Below are positions 56,501 to 64,000 of a DNA stretch of 64,000 bases, piece by piece. This DNA is from Ceriagrion tenellum. Its lineage: Eukaryota; Arthropoda; Insecta; Odonata; Coenagrionidae. The position numbers were made by a program, and so were the translations under genes. The DNA is taken from assembly GCA_963169105.1 (NCBI GenBank), contig OY720633.1:140536700-140600699 (forward strand), read 5' to 3'. Each line of letters opens with the position of its first letter. Position 1 is the first letter of the stretch. Below the pieces are notes generated by a model, which was given only the letters and a program-made list of their open reading frames with translations, was not told the DNA's origin and did not search any database.

Positions 56501-56546
56501 TGTACCTGATGATGAGAACGAGCGGCGATGAAACCCGGGTCGTAAG
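56501..56546 (+). ncRNA. Hammerhead-ribozyme-like motif
   Basis: TGTAC (56501-56505), CTGATGA (56506-56512), a 17-base stem II region, GAA (56530-56532), ACCCGGGT (56533-56540), C (56541), GTA (56542-56544). TAC and GTA can form stem I, and ACCC/GGGT a loop-less stem III identical to the one at 36021-36028. Stem II pairs poorly, so the copy may be damaged. Confidence 0.5.
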
Positions 56547-56640
56547 AGAGTAATAAATCTTCTGTGGAAAACTAAGTAATTTATTATTTCATTATGAAGG
56601 AATTCCACCAAGCTACTTCTAATACCATTAATATTATCAG
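56501..56640 (+). repeat. Solo Penelope-type terminal repeat
   Basis: Starts with the hammerhead-like motif. It continues CTGTGGAA...AAGTAATTTATTATTTC...ATGAAGGAATTCCAC. The parts match, in order, the left end (35971-36058, reversed) and the inverted right fragment (37743-37785) of the Penelope-like element. GTGGAA and TTCCAC can pair. No flanking RT was seen. Confidence 0.6.
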
Positions 56641-57059
56641 ACACAATTTTAAACGACTCAATGTGATAGAGTTTAAGTATACAGTGTAAGTGCCCATAAT
56701 TGTTACAGTTTACTCCTAGTGCTAGTAAAAGCAATTTCAGTGTAAGAGTTTAGCAAAAAGTGAATTTTGCTGCGTTAGAATTTTTATTGTAGTCCTTTCT
56801 TTCTCCGTTGTTTCATGAATCACATCTTTTACCACGCCTATTCGTTCCAACTCGCGCCATGATCTGTCTTGCCTATATTTGCTCTTGGTTTTAAGCGTCA
56901 TATCATTTTGATTGGTGTGAACTCTTATCCTCCTTTCCAGGCGTTTAGTCGCCAGACAGATTTGAGCGCATGGAAGCCCCGTCTCCAGCGCGAATCCGCA
57001 AACCATGCTCGATGCGTCGTGACGATATGTAACACCGCGTGCAGCGAAAACAATTAACG
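56641..57059. other. Unassigned spacer
   Basis: No motif was recognised. Confidence 0.35.
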
Positions 57060-58980
57060 TGACACATCATGCGGGGCAAAGTGCGCTTTCAGGTGCCAAC
57101 TACCACTCACGTCACGACGCGAGCTCGAAGCCGTTCACGTCCCGTGAACCTCGACGGGTTTTGTGTTCTCCCTCCTCGCATTAAAAAGGAGAAAGAAACA
57201 GAACGAATGAATGGCAAAGAGCTCTTTAGCCAGGGCTCATCTTTTTTTCTCCCGCGGCGCGCCTGCCATCTCGGCATAACCTCTCCGTCAGACAGCCACC
57301 CGGCGCTGCATATCTACACCTATACGCGTATACATATTAACCCTCGGCGAAACTCCCATCGAAAATGTCAGAACCCACCAACCATGCACGTCTTCGTCAT
57401 CTCCTCCTCTTTTGGAATCCAACGATTTTGGAGATCGGATTTTTTTTCTATTTCCACTCTCCCGTACCCGTCATATTTCTCTCCTCTCTCACTCTTGTAT
57501 AAGTGTGAGGGTCCCAAAGCTGCAAGATATCTCTCCATCTCTCCACCCTCCCTCTTTCTCTCTCTACCCCCTGAGTTTCAGCATTTGACGGTGCCATTAA
57601 CGAAAAAATCGGAGATCAAAAAGAGGATGCATACATTAAAAAAAAAGGCAGGGAGGCCTTTTCTACTGATCACGGAAAAATTCGCGGAATTCTTCCCTCC
57701 CCACCTCCTCCTCTAAAAAATAAATAAAAAATAAGAAGAGAGGAGGAGAAGTGAAAGACTCTTGAGAGGAGAAGCGAAAAAAAGAACGGATCATTTCATA
57801 CCGACGCTTGTGCACCGTCAAACTTTTTTTTCATTTATTTTTCTCCTGTTTTGTGTCGTCATCAATGATCAACGAGCGAGGAGTGAAATATAAAGATATG
57901 GGGGCGAGGTGGGTGAGAGAGGGGGGTACACTACTCGGGAGAGCGCTGAAGTTGATGAGAGGTAGAAGTGGAAATCTCTCAAGGCTCAAAGTGAGTGGAG
58001 ATGACTGGGAGCCAAGGGGTTGCCGTGTGGGGGAAGAAGGGTGAACTGTATACTGCGGAGGCCTTGTATACGTATATTTATATGGGTAAAGGTGGAGAGG
58101 GAGGCATGGGGGGATGGGTGTTGGGAAGGGAGAAGGTGTTAACGGAGAGTGACGGTGGTGGGAGGGAGAGAACATCTCAGAGACAGCGGTCACTCATTAC
58201 AGAGATTGTGCCCTCACAAAGAAATGGATGTTGAGGTCGCAAAAGAATTCTTTCTTCTTCTCCCTCTTGATACCAGGCCATCTTGTTTTTTTTCTGTTTA
58301 ATGCATAAATAATTCCGAGATCCCTCCCTCTCACGCTTATATATCTTTCGAGGAAAAAAAATTAAAAGCTCCGTCCTCTCCTTCATATCTCTTGCGACAA
58401 CCCACGCCGACCTTCCTTCCATCCCCACTCGCCCACCCAGTCTCTTTAAAGATTTCCTCTCTTTCTCGGTTTTTATATCGTTTCACTGAGAACCCTTTTC
58501 GCGTTTATACAAGGGGGAAGGGGCGATGTTGCGGGCGGTGGGGGTTAGGGGAGGGGTGGAACTCGGAAATCCAATGATTCGGAGTCACGCGTCAAAAACG
58601 TTGCACTCGATCGTTGAGTCCTTTCTTCGCGCAAAGGTGGCAGCACTATGCGGATATAAGAATTCTGCCCCATCCTCCCCAATGTATCTCATCCCATTCT
58701 GTTCACTTCTCCTTCCTCCACCTCCTCTTCACCCTCCTCCCCACCCTCGACTCCCTCCCACTTCCCTGCCTGCCTCCTTGTCACTCTCGGGCCTTTTAAA
58801 AAGAAGGAGTCACTGTGTTCATCAATACTACTCTTTGAAATCTTTCATCCTCCCCATCCTCCCCTCATTCTTTTCCTTTTCATTTCACTTTTATGTTTAA
58901 ATACTCAGCGCTTTCAGTGATTAAGGTTTAATCCCTCTTAATTCTTTCTTTCATTCTTTTCTCTTTCTCTCTCTTTAGAA
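57060..58980. other. Longest GC-rich island, polarity switching several times
   Basis: CpG-rich mixed sequence at 57060-57400, C/T-rich at 57430-57580, G/A-rich at 57720-58180, C/T-rich at 58230-58470, G-rich at 58510-58565, then C/T-rich at 58660-58980. The 215-codon frame at 57069-57716 is the longest plus-strand frame here but has no domain. If a host promoter exists in the window, 57060-57300 (densest CpG) is the most likely place. Confidence 0.5.
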
Positions 58981-60479
58981 ATCACCTCCTTTAGCGAGAT
59001 GTGCGACGATTGTTGCATCGATCGTTTGTTCGTCTCCTTTCTCGGCGATATTCTTTCATTTTTGCTCTCGGTCAAAGAACAAATGCCATATCAGAATTTA
59101 TTCCTGTATTTAATTTTGAATTTCATGTAATATACCATATCAAATTGTTTATAACCACGATTCAAATGTGCCATCCACTTGTAACACCCAACTGAAAAAG
59201 TTTTAAAATGAGTCTATAACCTTTTTTGGGACAATGGCGTAATGGTTCGAACAAAATGGGGCTCCTGTATTAATTGTTCTCCAATTCTTTTTTACAACGG
59301 CTTTACTCATCAGCATAAATATGAATGGATTTAATTTTACAAAAGTTTTTGAAACAAACAGATGTTTTTCATAGATCACAGGAAATTATATCTTAGAATT
59401 GTATGTGTAATTTTTACGATGGTAGCCTTTTTCTAAAACTTCCTATTTTACAGCATATCAAATAAATAATCTTTATAAAGATTATCTTAAAAAAATCTCT
59501 CCTAAGATATTGGTAAATTTAATGACCTTATTATAAGTTTATGTGAATGCTACTTTAGTTAGAATTGAAATCTCTAGCAAATGCGAGTCACATAAAATTG
59601 AGAAATGTAGCAGACCCTTCTTACAAGAGTTATGTTTAATGAGTAGCTCAACATGTAATTGCTAAATGAATAAGATGCCATCAATTGTGAACAAAATAGT
59701 AAAATACAGATAATAGCATAATAAGTACATATTAACCTACTGCTTACATTTTATGCTTCTTGTCACAATTATTGAGTATTATTCTTTAATATCCACCATC
59801 AATTATGACCTGATGTTCTTATCACACAATAAGCCAACTTGCAACACATACAAGTATTCAGGATAACCTTCAGTAAAATAATTATTAACTTATAGTTCAA
59901 TTGGGACTATTTTCAAGTTTAATGTTTAAGAGCTCCTGTTCATTGTTTCTCACTTATCTCATTTCGTAAGCCAGTTTGAGCTAAAGGTCTCACATACAAT
60001 TATAAATATTCAGGAGTTAATCATTACACCAATTGCCCTGTTCACGAAAGAAGTAGACATGTTTCGAATCTGTGTCTGGTTGAGTCGAGGTCAAAATTTT
60101 TCAACTCAGATGGAGTGTTCTCATTCACAGCATTTGATTGTATGATACTAATATGCGAAATTAGGATTTTTAAGTTCCAAATCATTTGTCTGTACATAAA
60201 TAGGAGGCTAGTAATACCGAGTAAATGGAAAATGGCCTATCCAATTAAGCTAGCCAACTAATATTTTATTTGACTCACAAGCTACCAAGTATTATTTCCC
60301 ACTTTATTTTGCCCATATACTCATTTGCTTGGGCTGTGTTACCATGAAGGTTACTCTCTTCATACTGCCTAACCTGTCTGCCAGTTTCTTAAATACTTTT
60401 AAGTAATTACCCATTTACTTTATAGTGGGACGCTGAATTTTTTTCCAGTGCGTCATCACATTTATTCTTAATGTCCCAT
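58981..60479. other. AT-rich stretch, nothing recognised
   Basis: No gene, RNA or repeat family was recognised. Confidence 0.45.
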
Positions 60480-60639
60480 TGCTGGCACTTATGCTTCCAT
60501 AGAAGTCATATCCATCCATTTTCTATCCTAGATGACTTAATTTCTTCCCATTGGTCTTCTTTTCGTCTATTTATTTTACCTCTCCACGTTCTCGCTTCCC
60601 CTTTCTTCGTCGTCCTGCTTTCACTTATTCCCTCCTCTC

Positions 60640-61500
60640 TCTTATTCTCCCTTAGCTTTCCTTTTTTGTTTTCCGTATCCTCGTGGATCGACCTCATTCT
60701 CTTCTTTCACTCACGTCCTTCGCTCTTCCTCTTCATCATATTTTTATCTCTTTCTCTTACTTCTACATGTTTTCTCTTTCTCTTTCTGCGTCATTTGTCT
60801 TTCGTATCTTCCCTCCGTCTCTCTTGACTCTCTCTTTTTGCTCTTCGCGTCCTCTTGAATAAACCCTGCTCCTTTCCTTCATTCGCGACTTTCTCTCTTC
60901 CCCTTCGTCATATTTTCATTTCTTTCTCCCCTTTCTGCTTGTATTCTTGAGTCATTTGTCGCGGCCGCCTCACAACTTTGGAATTTTATTCCAATTAATT
61001 TGAGGAAATCTTGTTCTTTGGCAATTTTTCAATATAAATTGTATTTTTTTCTTTTTCTACATTTTTTTCTTTTTCTATTCTAGACAAAAATTGTTTTTTT
61101 CATTATGGTCTGTTTATGTTTTTTGATTATCTTGTATCACATATCAATATTTATCTTATACCTCTACCTATCTCTGATTTCAGTAGTATTACATGTACAG
61201 TTATTCTTTTTTACTGAGCGAAGTTGTTTTTATCTTTCTCTATCTATGTTATGAAGCTCTATTTATTTCCTTATTTGAACGAAATTATTTGTTGATTACC
61301 TCGCTGCTATTTCATTGCATCTTATTGTTTCTATAATGCTCCTGTCCCAGAGTAGGTATAATAAAGGTTAATTCTATTTTTTTTACTTCTTTCTGCGTAG
61401 TTTGGCTTTCAATTCTTTCCTCCATCTCTCTCGACTTTCCCCTTTCTCCTCTGCGCATCCTCGTGGATCGACCCTACTCCCTTCTTTCGGCTCCGATTCT
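60640..61500. repeat. Degenerate pyrimidine-rich tandem repeat, interrupted
   Basis: Units of about 165-180 bp share a CCTCGTGGATCGACC-type string (ending 60693, degenerate at 60865, and 61473) and a TCTGCGTCATTTGTC-type string (60783-60799, 60944-60960, 61391-61405). The gap between the second and third units is about 430 bp too long because of the insertion at 60961-61386. Confidence 0.55.
60961..61386 (+). mobile_element. 5'-truncated LINE 3' end inside the tandem repeat
   Basis: A 426-bp AT-rich block starts abruptly at GCGGCCGCCTCAC and ends with AATAAAGGTTAATTCTATTT. It splits a repeat unit, leaving degenerate flanking copies of TTCTTGAGTCATTTGTC (60944-60960) and TCTGCGTAGTTTGGC (61391-61405) that could be a target duplication. 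A signal plus short tail at the right suggests a plus-strand LINE end. No coding sense remains. Confidence 0.45.
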
Positions 61501-62280
61501 CATCCTCTCTCTTTCTTCCCTTCTTCCCATCTACCACCACTGTGCTCCATTCTCTCGCTATTTAACTCTCCACATGACAGCCCACCAGTCCCTACCCCCT
61601 TGTGCCCCGACCCCCGCTCCACACAGACCCTCCTCAAAAAGCCGTTCCCTCTTATTCCCACCGCCTCGCCATTCCCCGTATCCTTTTCATTACTCTCGAC
61701 TACTGTGATTACGCTTCCATCGCCCATAATCATCCGCCCCAACCCACCCTCTACCCAAAAACCCCCTTTTCTCCTCCCCATCCCCCTCATAGCTCTCATC
61801 CCTCTCTTATTCTCCCGTTCCATTCCTGCGTCTCTCCTCCCTTCGCTCCCCATTGCTATGGCTCCTTTTATCTCTCATTCCCCTCTGCCCCGCTGCTGTC
61901 CCTAACCATTCTGCTGCTCGGCACAAAGCTCCATGTTCCCCTTCCCACTCCATATCTCTCCTTCTAACCCCCCCCTCCAACCCCAACCTTGCCCTCCGGG
62001 ATATTCTAACCTTCCCAAAACCCCCACTTTCCTCCTCATCCCCACACGTTTCATCCGCCCTCACTTTCTTCTTTCTACTCTCCTTCATCCCCCTACTTCT
62101 CCACCCCGATTCAACCTGCCTTCGTTTTCTCCAACCTCCCTCGCCCACCTCCCACCCAAAATCTCCTCCTCCCTCTTCCTCGTGATCCCTTGCCCCCCCC
62201 CCCCCCCTCGCTCTCCTCCCCCGACCATCACCCGCCAAACCTCCCTCTCTCTCTCTCCGGTTTCCATAACGTTCTAATAG
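61501..62280. other. GC-rich pyrimidine-biased island
   Basis: Plus strand is almost entirely C/T-rich, ending with a 14-base C run near 62190-62204 and a CTCTCTCTC run near 62243. Long proline/serine-rich frames in several phases are artefacts of composition. Confidence 0.6.
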
Positions 62281-62580
62281 CTCGGAGTAAAAAGCGGTGT
62301 CGAGACATCAAGGACTGGGGTGATGACCCTATCCATTATTCGGGAGGGTGAATATAGCGGCGGCGGCGGCGAGGCGAGGGACGGGGGATGGAATAGAGTT
62401 GAGTGGGGTGGGCGCCGTGAGCACTTGGGTGTGGGAGGGACGGAGACGGGACAGCCACTATCCATTCGGGTGTGTTTTGAGTGCGGAGGAGGCGTTTTCT
62501 GCAGGGATGGTGAAGCGCAGTGTGTGTGTTTTTTGTGGGTGGCCATGCCACATTTTCATAATAAATCTGTAGATGTCTTT
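62281..62580. other. G-rich block with GGC microsatellite
   Basis: Plus strand switches to G-rich at 62335-62520, with a short GGC repeat (62357-62372). It is the opposite polarity to the block on its left. No gene was recognised. Confidence 0.5.
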
Positions 62581-62596
62581 TTTTTTATTTTTCCTG

Positions 62597-62651
62597 TTTT
62601 TTAATGCGCTTCGTCTACCAAGGATTATCTCGCGAGGGCATTAAAAATAAT
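62597..62651 (+). repeat. Direct repeat, copy 1
   Basis: Shares TCGCGAGGGCATTAAAAATA (62629-62648) and the preceding T-run with 63247-63300, about three quarters identical over 55 bp. Confidence 0.55.
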
Positions 62652-63246
62652 ATGACCGAGAAGAAAATTTGCCCGCGGGAGATTCGAGGCCACGACCGAT
62701 CCCATCCAGTGCACGTCAAACCTGTTTAAACCGACCGCCGTGCACTTTGGCCTGTTTTACCATGTGGAAAAAATCTATGAGTTGAAAATCATGCACTAAA
62801 AAATCAGCCCGGTAGCAATAATGTGACGAAAGTTTTGGAGAAGTATTGCTGCAATAATTGTTCCAGAGGTCCAAAGAAGGTCGTTCGGGATAATCGTTTA
62901 TTAGTTCGTTCACGACTTTAAATGCACTCACTTTGAAGTCTTGCTTAACATAAGTCATTAATTGGTCATTGTATCTGCGGAATGATTTTGACTGGATAGC
63001 AATAATAGGATGGATAATATTGGGGGTGTATCAAGCAAATAATCTGGGACGGGGTACTAAAACCTTCTGCTCGAGATGAATCATTCCCATTTTAATTTAA
63101 CTCATACATCCGTACTTTACAACAAAATGTCAAACAATCAATGTATGTGGATGAGACATATCAGAGGACATAATCAGGAATGTAAATATTTTTTATATGT
63201 TTAAGGCTTATTAGTATAAAAACTTTTTGTTCACTCTTTGATGTGC
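62652..63246. other. Between direct repeats, nothing recognised
   Basis: An 80-codon minus-strand frame (62716-62958) has protein-like composition but no recognised domain. No TIRs or tRNA boxes were found. Confidence 0.4.
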
Positions 63247-63300
63247 CTTTTAATTGATTTCACTGCACAGGGATTGTTTCGCGAGGGCATTCAAAATAAT
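63247..63300 (+). repeat. Direct repeat, copy 2
   Basis: Partner of 62597-62651, containing TTTCGCGAGGGCATTCAAAA. The two start points are 650 bp apart. Confidence 0.55.
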
Positions 63301-64000
63301 TTATCAAATTAATAATGATGGAAAAATATATTAAGTTGATATTTTGCATCAAATGTCCTGTGCTCTTGTTGTTGATTTAAATAACAGCATTAAGCCATGG
63401 TTATTTGTGGCATAAATATAATTTTAACCTGTTATTTCATTTGCTATCGTATAGTCTATAGGTATCATTTTTTTCACTCCTTAGCTGAAGGTACTGAAGA
63501 TGCAAGCGTTTCCAATTTTTCTAGAAAATATTTGTCTATCTAAATTACGCGCATATTACCATAATTAACTTATATTTTGAAGATAGAACCAAAGAGCAAC
63601 AGGAAATATAGTATAGGGTATGGATAATTTTAAAATATATTGTGAGGCATTTACTGTGATTTGTTGCCTAAAATACGGACTTTCCGGTCGTATGAGTATT
63701 GAATAGCAAGACTAAATATTTTGAATATCCAATGCAGAAGAATATAATGATTTATGTAAATTTTGACTAGCTTGTTTACTTTAAAATTTAAATAGAAAAG
63801 CAAATATATTTACTCACTGAAATGAGGTAATCCACATGCACAAATCAATTTTCTTTAAGTATTCCAATAACTACATGTAACGGTATGAGAATCGCTTTGG
63901 TGCTATCTTTATGGGTAGTTGGCAAGTGAAGGGTCAATTTATTTTCACTCGAAAATTACAAACTTTGATATTTAGGCTGAAGGTGATTGACATAGGCGTC
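63301..64000. other. AT-rich stretch, nothing recognised
   Basis: No gene, RNA or repeat family was recognised up to the window end. Confidence 0.45.

Noticed and set aside
57069..57716. 215-codon plus-strand frame in a CpG-rich region
   Set aside because: Mixed composition makes it the best of the long frames, but it has no domain, contains simple-sequence parts and runs through a C/T-rich tract. Not enough to call a gene.
61402..62277. Several frames above 100 codons
   Set aside because: Almost pure C/T-rich sequence, open in all three plus-strand phases.
62716..62958. 80-codon minus-strand frame with protein-like composition
   Set aside because: No motif, no splice signals, and it lies between unexplained direct repeats. 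Kept only as a note.
1..64000. CRISPR array, bacterial operons, integrated virus
   Set aside because: No regularly spaced repeats, no closely packed ORFs, and no capsid, envelope or viral polymerase motifs were seen. All RT motifs fit LINE or Penelope types.

Overview
This window looks like non-coding, repeat-rich DNA from an animal nuclear genome, most likely an arthropod and probably an insect. The reasons are the transposon content (a mariner element, a piggyBac-type fragment, a Penelope-like element, several non-LTR retrotransposon families and tRNA-derived SINEs), the AT-rich background with GC-rich islands, and the absence of bacterial gene organisation. The species cannot be named from sequence alone. 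I found no host protein-coding gene I could identify. Two weak exon candidates are listed. No CRISPR array, rRNA gene, functional tRNA gene or operon is visible.

Layout. 1-3.6 kb is AT-rich with nothing recognised. 3.66-4.95 kb is a complete but inactivated mariner with TA target duplication and 28-bp terminal repeats. 5.3-7.0 kb is a decayed LINE split by a 300-bp tRNA-derived SINE that has a 13-bp target duplication. 7.85-8.03 kb is a head-to-head pair of tRNA-like SINE pieces forming a 61-bp inverted repeat. 8.4-9.4 kb joins a LINE reverse-transcriptase tail (minus strand) to an uninterrupted 157-codon ORF resembling the N-terminus of a piggyBac transposase. 16.4-18.9 kb and 20.3-21.0 kb hold minus-strand LINE remains (endonuclease, reverse-transcriptase tail, CR1-like C-terminus). 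32.3-34.3 kb is a plus-strand CR1/Jockey-like LINE with a second LINE 3' end inserted in its reverse transcriptase. 35.97-37.79 kb is a Penelope-like element (RT plus GIY-YIG) flanked by an inverted piece of its own terminal repeat. 44.9, 48.7, 55.6 and 61 kb carry more LINE ends.

Two themes stand out. First, at least four and perhaps six short motifs fit the hammerhead ribozyme core (CTGATGA, stem II, GAA). They lie in the Penelope-like terminal repeat, in two solo terminal-repeat-like copies and in two palindromic elements. In one palindrome, two opposed copies keep stem I paired although its bases differ, which is a small compensatory signal. Second, GC-rich islands about 0.5-1.9 kb long recur across the window. 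They are strongly purine- or pyrimidine-biased on one strand, often flip sign within the island, and carry G/C homopolymer runs. They produce long spurious ORFs but look non-coding.

The mobile elements do not form a pathway together. The window is best read as layered insertions: a LINE hit by a SINE, a LINE hit by another LINE, and a tandem repeat hit by a LINE tail. Their order can be inferred from nesting. All functional statements rest on motif recognition by eye and no database search was run.
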